64,000 nucleotides of DNA from Actinomadura rubteroloni (GCF_002911665.1 NZ_MTBP01000002.1:310001-374000), one strand, 5' to 3'; shown: positions 25,910-34,705, counted from the stretch's first letter. Program-made: numbers and translations. Notes: generated from the sequence alone by a model not told the origin.

Positions 25910-26520
25910 GTCACACACAGGGTGGCACGCGGGAACGCCTGCAAGCGCGCCTTCCCGATCGGGAGGGCGCACGACTCGCAGACGCCGTACGTGCCGCCGT
26001 CCATCCGCTGGACGGCCCGCTCGTTCTGGGCGAGCAGATCACGCGCATTGTAGGACAGGGCCAGCTCGTGCTCACGCTCGTAGGTCTTCGCGCCCGCGTC
26101 GGCCTGGTCGTCGCCCGCGCCGTCGGCGGAGTCTCCCTCGGCGATCTGCGAGGCCGCGACGGTGATCTGCGCCTGGAGCCCGTCGATCTCCGCCTGCAGC
26201 GCGGCGCGGACGACCGACAGTTCGGCCTCCGTCCAGCGCTCCTCGCCCTCCCGGACGGGCAGCACCTCGGCGACCGCCGTCACCGGCGCCTCCTCGGCGG
26301 CGGTCCGGGCGGTGACCGTGGCCGTCTTCACCTTGGGTTTCGCGGTGCGGGCCGAGGCTTTCGCCTTCGGACGCGCCGTCCCCGGTTTCGCGGCGGGCTT
26401 GCCCGCGGGCTTGCGGGCGGCCTTGGCTGCCGGCTTGGCGGACGCGCGTCCCCCGCGGGCCTTCTCGGCCTCGGCGGTCGCTTCGGCGCCGCTCTCATCG
26501 ACGGGCACTGCGGGCAGCAT
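25882..26520 (-). CDS. TraR/DksA-type C4 zinc-finger protein with basic N-terminal tail
   Basis: A 212-residue DksA-like factor, a family that enters the RNA polymerase secondary channel. The N-terminal 75 residues are a Lys/Ala/Pro-rich tail (AAKPA, RKPAGKPAAKP) resembling histone-like tails. A coiled-coil hairpin follows, with an acidic tip (DDQADAG) as in DksA, and a zinc finger with Cys181, Cys184, Cys202 and Cys205 (CESC...CVTC). The ATG at 26520 has AAGGGGA upstream; a GTG five codons earlier is less likely. It is divergent from ileS. Confidence 0.9.
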   Translation of the reverse strand: MLPAVPVDESGAEATAEAEKARGGRASAKPAAKAARKPAGKPAAKPGTARPKAKASARTAKPKVKTATVTARTAAEEAPVTAVAEVLPVREGEERWTEAELSVVRAALQAEIDGLQAQITVAASQIAEGDSADGAGDDQADAGAKTYEREHELALSYNARDLLAQNERAVQRMDGGTYGVCESCALPIGKARLQAFPRATLCVTCKQREERR

Positions 26521-26703
26521 GGGGTCCCCTTTCACCGGACGGGCAACGACCTGCGGTGGCTCTCATATGCCCTCGCGTCCGGCAAAGGAAAACCCGGCGT
26601 TCCGGCGAGAGAACGGCGAGACGCACGGGAGGTCGGTCGGGGTGGGTCGGCCGGGGCGAGAACGGCCCGTCCCCACGGGGAAGAGCGACCGGTGCGCGTG
26701 CGT

Positions 26704-26709
26704 TACAGT
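26704..26709 (+). promoter_or_regulatory. -10 box of the ileS leader RNA
   Basis: TACAGT; transcription would start at about 26716, giving a leader of about 275 bases to ileS. No clear -35 hexamer is seen. Confidence 0.45.
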
Positions 26710-26715
26710 GGCGAA

Positions 26716-26990
26716 CAGCAGTCTGAGCGGCAGGCCGTGATGGGGACGCCTGCCGCCGCGAGCGGCCATGAGCGATCCGGGGACGGTGCGAGCCCGGCGG
26801 CCGGCGCGGCGGTCCTGATCACCCCGGAGCCGCCGGAGGAAACGGCGCGTGCGCCGGAGTAGAACCGGCAGCCGTGACTGGAACGAAGCGGGCCGCGCCG
26901 CGCGGCCAAGGAGGGTGGTACCGCGGGGCCTTCGGCCTCGTCCCTCCGGTTCCTCGTGCGTTGTCCGCGTCGATCCGGAGGCCCGCCACC
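26716..26990 (+). promoter_or_regulatory. Translational T-box riboswitch sensing tRNA(Ile)
   Basis: The T-box core AGGGTGGTACCGCG is present at 26912-26925, and its UGGU bulge (26916-26919) matches a tRNA with discriminator A, as in tRNA(Ile). GGAGGG (26910-26915) pairs with CCCTCC (26942-26947) to form the tRNA-stabilised helix. The same CCTCCGG (26943-26949) can instead pair with CCGGAGG (26975-26981), the ileS ribosome-binding site, so uncharged tRNA would free translation. A short Stem I is suggested by CCGGGG (26777-26782) with CCCCGG (26822-26827), placing an Ile codon ATC (26818-26820) in the specifier loop. There is no T-tract, so control is of translation, as in other actinobacterial ileS genes. 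Confidence 0.9.
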
Positions 26991-29900
26991 GTGACCCGTC
27001 AGTTCCGGCCCCTGCCCGCGCAGGTCGATCTTCCCGCGCTGGAGCGGGACATGCTGCGCCGCTGGCAGGACGGCAAGATCTTCGAGCGCTCGCTGGAGCG
27101 CACCGCGGACGGCCCGCGCTGGGTCTTCTACGAGGGCCCGCCGACGGCGAACGGGATGCCCGGCGTCCACCACGTCGAGGCCCGCGTCTTCAAGGACATC
27201 TTCCCCCGCTTCAAGACCATGCAGGGCTACCACGTGCCCCGCAAGGCGGGCTGGGACTGCCACGGCCTGCCCGTCGAGGTCGCCGTGGAGAAGGAGCTCG
27301 GGCTCACCGGCAAGAAGGACATCGAGGAGTACGGGGTCGCGGAGTTCAACGACCGCTGCCGCGAGTCCGTCCAGCGCCACGTGGACGCCTTCGAGGAGAT
27401 GACCGAGCGGATGGGCTACTGGGTCGACATGTCCCAGGCCTACCGGACGATGGACCCGTCCTTCGTGGAGTCGGTCTGGTGGTCGCTCAAGGTCGTCTTC
27501 GACAAGGGCCTGCTGTTCCGCGACTTCCGCATCACGCCGTACTGCCCGCGCTGCGGCACGGGCCTGTCCGACCACGAGCTGGGCCAGCCCGGCGGATACG
27601 AGACGGTGACGAGCCCGTCGGTGTACGTCCGGATGCCCGTCACCGGCGGCCCGCTCGGCGAGCTGAACGCGTCCCTGCTGATCTGGACGACGACGCCGTG
27701 GACGCTCGTGTCCAACACCGCCGTGGCCGTCCACCCCGACGTCACCTACGTCGCGGCCCGTCCCGCCGGGTCCGACGAGGTCCTGGTCGTCGCCGAGCCG
27801 CTGCTGGAGCAGGTCCTCGGCGCGGACGCCGAGCGGCTCGCCACGCTGACCGGCCGCGAGCTGGAGCGCACCCCGTACCGGCGGCCGTTCGACTTCGTGC
27901 CGATCCCCGGCGCGCATTTCGTCGTGCTGGGCGACTACGTGACGGTCGAGGACGGCACCGGGCTCGTCCACCAGGCCCCCGCGTTCGGCGCCGACGACAT
28001 GACCGTCTGCAAGAACTACGGGCTGCCGGTCGTCAACCCGGTCGGCCCGGACGGGCGCTTCACCGCCGACGTCCCGCTCGTCGGCGGCGCGTTCTTCAAG
28101 GACGCCGACGAGGCCCTGACGGCCGACCTGCGCGCCCGCGGCCTGCTGTTCCGGGGCGGCCACTTCGAGCACAGCTACCCGCACTGCTGGCGCTGCCACA
28201 CGCCGCTGCTCTACTACGCGCTCCCCGCCTGGTACATCCGCACCACGGCCGTGAAGGACCGGCTGCTGGAGGAGAATGCCCGTACCAACTGGTTCCCCGA
28301 GACCGTCAAGGAGGGCCGGTACGGCGAGTGGCTGCGCAACAACGTCGACTGGTCGTTGTCGCGGAGCCGGTACTGGGGCACGCCGCTCCCGCTGTGGGTC
28401 TGCGGCGAGGACGACGCGCACGTCACCTGCGTCGGGTCGCTCGCCGAACTCGGGGAGCTGGCCGGACGCGACCTGACGTCCCTGGAGCCCCACCGCCCCT
28501 ACGTGGACGACGTCGCGTTCCCCTGCCCGGAGTGCGGCGCCGAGGCCCGCCGCGTCCCGGACGTCATCGACGCCTGGTACGACTCGGGGTCCATGCCGTT
28601 CGCGCAGTGGGGCGCCCCACACCGCAACAAGGACGTGTTCGACGCGTCCTACCCCGCCCAGTACATCTGCGAGGCGCAGGACCAGACGCGCGGCTGGTTC
28701 TACTCGCTGATGGCCGTCGGCACGCTCGTGTTCGACCGCTCGTCGTACGAGAACGTCGTCTGCCTCGGCCTCATCCTCGCCGAGGACGGCCGCAAGATGA
28801 GCAAGCACCTCGGCAACGTCCTGCGGCCCATCCCGCTGATGGAGCAGCACGGCGCGGACGCGCTGCGCTGGTTCATGCTGGCCAGCGGGCTGCCGTGGGC
28901 GTCCCGGCGGGTCGGGCACGGCGTGCTGGAGGAGATCGTCCGCAAGGTGCTCCTCACCTACTGGAACACCGCGTCGTTCTTCGTCCTGTACGCCAACGCC
29001 GCCGCGCAGGGCGGCGGACGGGCCTGGACGCCGGACCGGCGCGGCGAGGCCCCCGCGCCCGCCGACCGCCCGCTGCTGGACCGCTGGGCGCTCGCCGAGC
29101 TGCACCGCACCGTCCGCGAGGTCGGGGACGCGCTGGAGGTCTTCGACACCGCCCGCGCCGGCCGCCGCCTCGCCGAGTTCGTGGACGACCTGTCCAACTG
29201 GTACGTCCGGCGCTCCCGCAAGCGGTTCTGGGACGGCCCGGAGACGCCCGCGGGCGCGGCGGCGTTCGCGACCCTCTACGAGTGCCTGGAGACGCTGACG
29301 CGGCTCATGGCGCCGCTCGTCCCGTTCGTCACCGACCACGTGTGGGACGTCCTGCGCGAGGAGGACGCGCCCGAGTCCGTCCACCTGACGTCCTGGCCCG
29401 AGGTCAACGCGTCCCTGCTCGACGCCGCCCTCACCGAGCGGATGGCGCTCGTCCGGCGGCTCGTGGAACTCGGCCGGTCGGCCCGCGCGGCGAGCGGCGT
29501 CCGCACCCGGCAGCCGCTCGGCCGCGCGCTCGTCGGCGCCCCCGGCTGGGCGGACCTGCCCGCCGAACTGCGCGGCCAGATCGCCGACGAGCTGAACGTC
29601 GCGGCGTTCGAGGAGCTGTCCTCGGTCGGCGGCGACCTGGTCGAGTACGAGGTCAAGCCGAACTTCCGGGAGCTCGGCCGCCGGTTCGCCAAGGACACCC
29701 CGAAGGTCGCCGGCGCCGTCAAGGACGCCGATCCGGCCGCGCTCGTCGCCGCGCTGCGCTCGGGCGGGGCGGCGCCGCTGGACGTCCCCGGCGTCGGCGC
29801 GGTGGAGCTGGCGCCCGCCGAGCTGATCGTCACCGAGCGCCCGCGCAGCGGCTGGGCCGTGGAGAGCGCGGCGGGCGAGACGGTCGCGCTCGACCTGACG

Positions 29901-30176
29901 GTCACGCCGGAGCTGCGGCGGGCCGGGCTGGTGCGGGAGGTGGTCCGGCTCGTCCAGGACGCCCGCAAGGCCGAGGGCCTGGAGATCACCGACCGGATCG
30001 AGCTGTGGTGGCACGCCGCCGGCGACGACCTCGCCGAGGCGCTGCGGGTGCACGGCGGGGAGGTCGCGGGCGACGTGCTCGCCACGGCCGTCCGCGAGGG
30101 CCGTCCGGCCGAGGACCTGACCCAGCGGCGCGACGACGAGCTGGGCCTCGGCTTCTGGCTGCGCAAGGCCCGCTAG
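26991..30176 (+). CDS. ileS: Isoleucyl-tRNA synthetase, type 2, with inverted HIGH motif
   Basis: A 1061-residue class I synthetase that charges tRNA(Ile). The sequence GWDCHGLPVEVAVEKELG and overall length fit the eukaryote-like IleRS2 group. The HIGH signature is altered: Gly58-Val-His-His61 (TANGMPGVHHVEA), i.e. GXHH instead of HXGH. The KMSKS loop is KMSKH (Lys602-His606). The CP1 editing domain is present (IWTTTPWTLVSNTAVAVHPD). GXHH-bearing IleRS2 enzymes are reported to be hyper-resistant to mupirocin. The GTG at 26991 is nine bases from the CGGAGG that the T-box controls; an earlier in-frame start would lie inside the riboswitch and is rejected. Confidence 0.97.
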   Translation: MTRQFRPLPAQVDLPALERDMLRRWQDGKIFERSLERTADGPRWVFYEGPPTANGMPGVHHVEARVFKDIFPRFKTMQGYHVPRKAGWDCHGLPVEVAVEKELGLTGKKDIEEYGVAEFNDRCRESVQRHVDAFEEMTERMGYWVDMSQAYRTMDPSFVESVWWSLKVVFDKGLLFRDFRITPYCPRCGTGLSDHELGQPGGYETVTSPSVYVRMPVTGGPLGELNASLLIWTTTPWTLVSNTAVAVHPDVTYVAARPAGSDEVLVVAEPLLEQVLGADAERLATLTGRELERTPYRRPFDFVPIPGAHFVVLGDYVTVEDGTGLVHQAPAFGADDMTVCKNYGLPVVNPVGPDGRFTADVPLVGGAFFKDADEALTADLRARGLLFRGGHFEHSYPHCWRCHTPLLYYALPAWYIRTTAVKDRLLEENARTNWFPETVKEGRYGEWLRNNVDWSLSRSRYWGTPLPLWVCGEDDAHVTCVGSLAELGELAGRDLTSLEPHRPYVDDVAFPCPECGAEARRVPDVIDAWYDSGSMPFAQWGAPHRNKDVFDASYPAQYICEAQDQTRGWFYSLMAVGTLVFDRSSYENVVCLGLILAEDGRKMSKHLGNVLRPIPLMEQHGADALRWFMLASGLPWASRRVGHGVLEEIVRKVLLTYWNTASFFVLYANAAAQGGGRAWTPDRRGEAPAPADRPLLDRWALAELHRTVREVGDALEVFDTARAGRRLAEFVDDLSNWYVRRSRKRFWDGPETPAGAAAFATLYECLETLTRLMAPLVPFVTDHVWDVLREEDAPESVHLTSWPEVNASLLDAALTERMALVRRLVELGRSARAASGVRTRQPLGRALVGAPGWADLPAELRGQIADELNVAAFEELSSVGGDLVEYEVKPNFRELGRRFAKDTPKVAGAVKDADPAALVAALRSGGAAPLDVPGVGAVELAPAELIVTERPRSGWAVESAAGETVALDLTVTPELRRAGLVREVVRLVQDARKAEGLEITDRIELWWHAAGDDLAEALRVHGGEVAGDVLATAVREGRPAEDLTQRRDDELGLGFWLRKAR

Positions 30177-30186
30177 CCGGGCGGAC

Positions 30187-30217
30187 GGGGCGGCCGGCCG
30201 CGCGAACCGGCCGCCCC
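30187..30217 (+). terminator. Hairpin after ileS
   Basis: Perfect 11-bp stem GGGGCGGCCGG / CCGGCCGCCCC around a nine-base loop, ten bases after the ileS stop. There is no T-tract, which is common for actinobacterial terminators. Confidence 0.65.
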
Positions 30218-30233
30218 GATCTTCCGCAAGGGG

Positions 30234-30263
30234 TTCAACGCGACACATCGCGTTTGCGATGAT
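30234..30263 (+). promoter_or_regulatory. Promoter with a perfect operator palindrome in its spacer
   Basis: TTCAAC (30234-30239), an 18-base spacer and GATGAT (30258-30263), ending six bases before the GTG of the DUF1707 gene. A perfect inverted repeat AACGCGA-CACA-TCGCGTT (30237-30254) covers the spacer and half of the -35. A protein bound there would block RNA polymerase. The regulator is unknown. Confidence 0.65.
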
Positions 30264-30269
30264 GGCGGG

Positions 30270-31022
30270 GTGAACCTTCCAGAAGACCCCTCAACGCCCG
30301 GTCCGGCACCCGCCGGGCCGGCGTCGTTGCGCGCGTCCGACGCCGACCGCGACCGCGTCGCCGACCGGCTCCGCGAGGCCCTGGCCGAGGGCCGGATCAC
30401 CGCGGAGGAGCACGCCGAGCGGATCGACGCGGTCTACCGGGCGCGGACGTACGCCGAGCTGGAGCCCGTCCTGCACGACCTGCCCGCCGTGCCCGGCGCC
30501 GCCGCGCCCGCCCCGGCCGTCTCGCTCCGCAAGGAGGCCGAGGCCGCGCCGCCGCCCCCGCCGCAGTCCAGCTCGCTCATCGCGATCTTCTCCGGGGCCG
30601 AGCGCAAGGGCCGCTGGCTCGTGGAGCCGCACACGTCCGCGACGTGCGTGTTCGGCGGCATCGAGCTGGACTTCCGGCGTGCCGTCCTGTCCCAGCGCGA
30701 GGTCACGGTCAACATCACGGCGATCTTCGGCGGGGTGGAGATCACCGTCCCGCCGGGCGTGCGCGTGGTCAGCTCGGTCGCGACCGTGTTCGGCGGCGTC
30801 GAGCCCGTCGAGGACGAACTGGACCCCGACGCCCCCACGATCCGGCTCACCGGGCTCGTCCTGTTCGGCGGCGTGTCCGTGCGGCGCCGCGAAGCCGGCG
30901 CGAGCCGCGCCGCGCTGCGCCGCGAACGCCGCGAGGAGCACCGCCGCCGCCATGAGGAACGGCGCGAGGAGCGGCTGGCGGAGCGGCGCCGGGAGCGCGA
31001 CGAACGGCGCGACGCCCGCTGA
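30270..31022 (+). CDS. DUF1707 protein with LiaF-like C-terminal domain
   Basis: A 250-residue protein. Residues about 20-68 are a DUF1707 domain (LRASDADRDRVADRLREALAEGRITAEEHAERIDAVYRARTYAEL). After a Pro-rich linker, residues about 100-210 form a beta-rich domain with repeated FGGIELDFR, IFGGVEITVPPGVRV and VFGGVE motifs, like the cell-wall-active antibiotic response domain of LiaF. The C-terminal 40 residues are almost all Arg and Glu, probably a charged helix. No membrane helix is evident. Function unknown; family members are often linked to envelope stress. Probably leaderless, under the palindrome-containing promoter. Confidence 0.85.
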   Translation: MNLPEDPSTPGPAPAGPASLRASDADRDRVADRLREALAEGRITAEEHAERIDAVYRARTYAELEPVLHDLPAVPGAAAPAPAVSLRKEAEAAPPPPPQSSSLIAIFSGAERKGRWLVEPHTSATCVFGGIELDFRRAVLSQREVTVNITAIFGGVEITVPPGVRVVSSVATVFGGVEPVEDELDPDAPTIRLTGLVLFGGVSVRRREAGASRAALRRERREEHRRRHEERREERLAERRRERDERRDAR

Positions 31023-31029
31023 GACGGCG

Positions 31030-31062
31030 GACGGCCGCGTCCCGGAGCGGGAGGCGGCCGTC
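31030..31062. terminator. Hairpin between convergent genes, probably bidirectional
   Basis: Stem GACGGCCGC / GCGGCCGTC (9 bp) lies eight bases after the DUF1707 stop and 31 bases beyond the end of the opposite gene. No T-tract. Confidence 0.6.
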
Positions 31063-31092
31063 GGCAGGGTGTCGGTGCGGGTCGGTGCGCGG

Positions 31093-32610
31093 TCAGTGCG
31101 CGCGTTCGCGGTCGGGCTGGCAGACCAGGCAGGGCGTGCAGCCCCGGGCCTTGGCCTCCGCCCGCGACAGCGCCTCCAGGTCGTCGGCCTCGTCGCCGAT
31201 GTCCTCGATGAGCGCGCAGTCGATCCGGTGGTAGCGCTTGGTGCCGCTGAGGATCCGGACGGGCTCGTCGTCGCCGCCCGCCGCGGGCGCCCCGCCCGTG
31301 GGGGCGAAGGGGTCCGAACGAACGGGTGTGTCGTCGTGCGTCGCCGCCGGGCCGGACACGCGCGGACGCGGCGCGTTCGTGGAACTCGGGAACGCCAGCG
31401 GGTCGTCGAACGGCGCCGTCAGCGGATCGGTCAGCGGGTCCGGGCGCCGGGGCGGCTCGCTCGGCAGCGCGGCCAGCGGATCGGTCAGCGGGTCCGGCGC
31501 GGACGGACGGAACGACTCCGGCGGCAGCCCGGCGAGCGGGTCGACCGCGCGGGGCTCCGGCTCGTAGGCCGGCTGCTCGCGGACGGGCTCGTACGGCGTC
31601 TCATACGACACGTCGTAGCTCGGCTCGTACGGCTTCTCGTACGCGGGCTCACCCGCGGGCGGCCCGCCCGGGACGGGCCACGCCGACGGCACCGGGCCGG
31701 ACGCGGACGGGTCGGAGTCCAGCGCGGCCAGCGGATCGGGCTCGTGCGGCGCCGCGGGCCCGGCCGGCGGCTCGGGCCGGGGTTCGGGCCGTGCCTCCGG
31801 CTGCGGTGCGGGCACGGGGGCCGACGGGGGCTCGGCCGGGGCGGCGGGTTCGGGCAGGCCCGCGAACGGCGCGGGGGCCGGGTCGGGCTCGGCCGGGGCG
31901 GGCTCGGGCAGTGCGGGTTCGGGCAGGGCCGCGAACGACGCCGTGGGGGCCGGGTCGGCGGCGGGCTCGGCGTCGGGGCCGTCCGTGCCGCCGGACTTCA
32001 GCAGCGAGCGCCGCGTCGGCAGCGGGGCGGAGGCCGTGGCGCCGTCCGTGCCGGACCCCTCGGGGGCCGCGCCGTCACCGGAGGCCGCCGGGACCGACAC
32101 CGCCGCGCGCGCCGCGAGCGCGGTGTCGGGCATGCAGGCGGTACAGGGGCTGAAGCCCTCTTCCTTCGCCTCGGCGTACGTCAGCTCCTCCCCGGTCCGC
32201 CCGGCGAGCTGCCGGCACGTGTCGAGGTGGTAGCGCTTGCGGCCCCGCACGACATGGACGACCGCGTCGGCCGGGACCTCGGGGGCCGGGCCGGAGACCG
32301 CGGTGTCCTCGTCGTCGGTGTCGCCGTCCTTGGCGGACGCGCGATCGGTCTTGCGGGCGCCCTTGGTGCGCTCCCTGCGGCGGCGGTCGGCCGCCGCGGC
32401 GGAGGCGCCGGAGCCGAACAGCTCCTTGCGCCGCAGGATCACTCCGACGATCAAGCACAGCAACGAGACGATGCTGACGCCGATGGACACGTAGATCACC
32501 ATCAGCGCGTCCACGCCGAAGACCTGGGCACTCGTTCCCTCGCCGGCGACGATGCCCGCGACGAGCAGGGCTATCGCCGCCACCACCAGGACGCCACTCA
32601 GGATGATCAC
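31093..32610 (-). CDS. Membrane-anchored protein with two Ada-like cysteine modules
   Basis: A 505-residue protein. Two membrane helices lie at about residues 1-22 and 36-58. Then a basic cytosolic stretch leads to a first module (about 120-162): GRKRYHLDTCRQL...EAKEEGFSPCTACMPD with Cys132, Cys156 and Cys159. A 285-residue Pro/Ala/Glu-rich, probably disordered linker follows, with repeated YEPSYDV/YETPYEP and DPLTDPLAALP units. It ends in a second module (about 452-500): GTKRYHRIDCALI...EAKARGCTPCLVCQPD with Cys465, Cys494 and Cys497. The KxYH-C...EAk..G..PC..C pattern is like the zinc-binding Ada-type module found at the ends of some nucleases. Function unknown. The GTG at 32610 has CGGAG upstream. 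Confidence 0.8.
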   Translation of the reverse strand: MIILSGVLVVAAIALLVAGIVAGEGTSAQVFGVDALMVIYVSIGVSIVSLLCLIVGVILRRKELFGSGASAAAADRRRRERTKGARKTDRASAKDGDTDDEDTAVSGPAPEVPADAVVHVVRGRKRYHLDTCRQLAGRTGEELTYAEAKEEGFSPCTACMPDTALAARAAVSVPAASGDGAAPEGSGTDGATASAPLPTRRSLLKSGGTDGPDAEPAADPAPTASFAALPEPALPEPAPAEPDPAPAPFAGLPEPAAPAEPPSAPVPAPQPEARPEPRPEPPAGPAAPHEPDPLAALDSDPSASGPVPSAWPVPGGPPAGEPAYEKPYEPSYDVSYETPYEPVREQPAYEPEPRAVDPLAGLPPESFRPSAPDPLTDPLAALPSEPPRRPDPLTDPLTAPFDDPLAFPSSTNAPRPRVSGPAATHDDTPVRSDPFAPTGGAPAAGGDDEPVRILSGTKRYHRIDCALIEDIGDEADDLEALSRAEAKARGCTPCLVCQPDRERAH

Positions 32611-32754
32611 AGGTAACTCCGCTCTACAGGCGTTCCCCGAGCCGTCACGACGGTCCGGGGCGGGTCCACCGACGTGCCGTCGCGCCGCCGGGATGGCACG
32701 CGGGCCATCCACGGCGCGGCGACCGGGAAGACACTACCGCCTGTCCGGACTCGG

Positions 32755-33705
32755 TCAGCGCCGCTCGTGCGGCGGATTGTCGCCGCCCGCGTGGAACGCG
32801 CCCGTCGCCGAGTGCTGGACCTGCTGCTGGGCGTGCTGGGGCTCGGCCTGCGGCGGGAAGGGGTTCGCGCCGGTCGGGTTCGTGCCGCCCTGCCGGTTCT
32901 CGCCGTGGCCCAGGGTGTTCTGCGGGCCGGTCTGCGGACCCGCGACGGTGCCGAGGTTCGACGCCGGAACGGGGAATCCGCCCGTCTCGGTGCCGCCCGC
33001 CTCGACGTCGCGGAGCAGGCCCTCCAGGTAGACCTTCAGGCGGCTGCGGTACTCGCGCTCGAACGCGCGCAGGTTGTCGACCTCGCGCTCCAGCTCCTCG
33101 CGCTGCTGGACGAGCGAGCCCATGACCTGGCGGTGCCGCTCCTGGGCGTCGCGGTCGAGGGCCTCGGCGCGCGAGCGGGCCTCGGTGACGATCTGGTCGG
33201 CCTGGCGGCGGGCCTTGCCGAGGATCTCCTCGGCCTCGCGGCGGGCGCGGCCGAGCGTCTCGTCGGCCTCGCGGCGCGCGTCGGCGATGGCCTGGTCGGC
33301 GGTCTGCTGCGCGAGCGCGAGGACGCGCGCCGCGGTGTCCATGTTGTCCTCGCCGGAGGGCGCGCCGCCCATGCCGAGGCCGAGCGGGGCGGGCTCGGGT
33401 TCGGGCTGCGGCGGGGGCGGGGCCTGCTGGGGCTGCGGAGCCTGCTGCTGCGGCTCGGGACGCGGCGGCTCGGGCAGCTTCTGCACGTCGGGCTTGGGCT
33501 CCACGATCGGGGCCGCCATCGCCGGGACCTTGCCGCGCAGGCACTCGGCCAGCTTCGCGCGAAGCTCCTCGTTCTCCTGGATGAGGCGGTCCAGCTCGGC
33601 CTCGACCTCGTCGAGGAAGGCGTCCACCTCCTCCTCGTCGTACCCCGGCCTCAGCCTGGTGGTACTGAACTGCTTGTTCCGCACGTCTGCGGGTGTCAGC
33701 GGCAT
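32755..33705 (-). CDS. divIVA: DivIVA/Wag31 polar growth protein
   Basis: A 316-residue coiled-coil protein that marks cell poles and curved membrane and directs apical wall growth. The N-terminal membrane-sensing domain is intact ([38 protein letters not shown]). A Pro/Gln-rich linker (about 65-110) precedes a long coiled coil (about 120-230, [20 protein letters not shown] repeats), and the tail is Gln/Pro/Asn-rich. Strong AAGGAGA before the ATG. It is last in the dcw block and has its own likely promoter. Confidence 0.96.
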   Translation of the reverse strand: MPLTPADVRNKQFSTTRLRPGYDEEEVDAFLDEVEAELDRLIQENEELRAKLAECLRGKVPAMAAPIVEPKPDVQKLPEPPRPEPQQQAPQPQQAPPPPQPEPEPAPLGLGMGGAPSGEDNMDTAARVLALAQQTADQAIADARREADETLGRARREAEEILGKARRQADQIVTEARSRAEALDRDAQERHRQVMGSLVQQREELEREVDNLRAFEREYRSRLKVYLEGLLRDVEAGGTETGGFPVPASNLGTVAGPQTGPQNTLGHGENRQGGTNPTGANPFPPQAEPQHAQQQVQHSATGAFHAGGDNPPHERR

Positions 33706-33743
33706 ATTGGTCTCCTTGGCGCGCTTGGAGTCTGTCCGTTAGG

Positions 33744-33772
33744 ACGGTATCCGATCAGAGCCTCCACACGAA
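33744..33772 (-). promoter_or_regulatory. Promoter of divIVA
   Basis: Minus-strand TTCGTG (33767-33772), a 17-base spacer and TACCGT (33744-33749), between the yggT stop and the divIVA start; leader about 32 bases. Confidence 0.5.
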
Positions 33773-33777
33773 GATGA

Positions 33778-34068
33778 TCAAGGGATCACCGCCTGCACGA
33801 CCCAGATCAGGACCCAGACCACAAGGATGAGCAAGGTGAAGCTGAGGTCCAAGGCCACGTTACCCAGACGGACCGGCGGGATGAAACGCCTGAAGAGTTT
33901 CAGTGGCGGGTCGGTGACGGTGTAAGTCGCCTCCGCGATCACCAGCAGCAGTCCGCGCGGCCTCCACGACCGCGCGAACGACTGCAGCACCTCCAGCACC
34001 AGCCTTCCGACCAGGAACAGGAGGAAGAGATACAGCAGGGCGACGAGCACCTGTTCGAGGATTCGCAC
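33778..34068 (-). CDS. YggT-family small membrane protein
   Basis: A 96-residue protein with two membrane helices (about 7-27 and 72-92) and the family's central segment TDPPLKLFRRFIPPVRLGNVALDLSF. YggT proteins lie beside sepF in Gram-positive bacteria and are thought to influence division or envelope processes, but no activity is proven. Position between sepF and divIVA is the conserved one. Confidence 0.92.
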   Translation of the reverse strand: MRILEQVLVALLYLFLLFLVGRLVLEVLQSFARSWRPRGLLLVIAEATYTVTDPPLKLFRRFIPPVRLGNVALDLSFTLLILVVWVLIWVVQAVIP

Positions 34069-34090
34069 GTACTACCTTCGTCTGTGACCG

Positions 34091-34606
34091 TCAGCTCTGG
34101 TTGAAGAACCCGCGTTCCGCCATCCGGGCCTTGTCCTCCGCCGTCACCTCGACGTTGGCCGGCGAGAGGAGGAACACCTTGTTCGTAACACGCTCGATGC
34201 TCCCGTGCAGCCCGAACACCAGACCCGCCGCGAAGTCGACGAGACGCTTGGCGTCGCTGTCGACCATCTCGGTGAGGTTCATGATCACCGGCGTGCCCTC
34301 GCGGAAGTGCTCGCCGATGGTCCGCGCCTCGTTGTAGGTCCTCGGGTGCAGCGTAGTGATACGCGCGAGGTCCGTGGTGCCGGATTCGTAGAGCGCGACG
34401 GGGCGGCGCTCGGCCGCGGGAGCGTGGTGATCACGGTCCACCGCGTCGTCGGCTCGGGTAAGCTGACCGCCGGGCTCATCGCCCGGGCGGCGACCCCCAG
34501 CGGCGTCGGCCTCGTCGTCGTAGACGTCGTCATCGTAGTAGTCGCCGTAGCGGTCGTCCTCCACAAGGCCGAGGTAGACCGCCATCTTGCGCATCGCGCT
34601 GGCCAT
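34091..34606 (-). CDS. sepF: Cell division protein SepF
   Basis: A 171-residue FtsZ-binding protein that tethers the Z-ring to the membrane. It has the N-terminal amphipathic membrane anchor region ([18 protein letters not shown]), an acidic disordered linker, and a C-terminal SepF domain from about residue 72 ([68 protein letters not shown]). AGGAG precedes the ATG. It is separated from yggS by 99 bases, so it may have some independent expression. Confidence 0.96.
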   Translation of the reverse strand: MASAMRKMAVYLGLVEDDRYGDYYDDDVYDDEADAAGGRRPGDEPGGQLTRADDAVDRDHHAPAAERRPVALYESGTTDLARITTLHPRTYNEARTIGEHFREGTPVIMNLTEMVDSDAKRLVDFAAGLVFGLHGSIERVTNKVFLLSPANVEVTAEDKARMAERGFFNQS

Positions 34607-34705
34607 ACGCTCCTCCTGTGGCCCAGGCCCCCGGCGCCCCGGACGCCGCTCGCGGACGGTGCATTCGCGCGGCCCCCGTTTGAGCAGGTGCCACTGGGTG
34701 GGACA

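Noticed and set aside
26703..30248. 1181-codon minus-strand frame opposite ileS
   Set aside because: It is the mirror of the ileS reading frame, with no domain or start signal; ileS itself has unmistakable synthetase motifs.
26849..30262. Second long plus-strand frame over ileS
   Set aside because: Out of frame with the recognised synthetase; Arg/Pro-rich shadow sequence.
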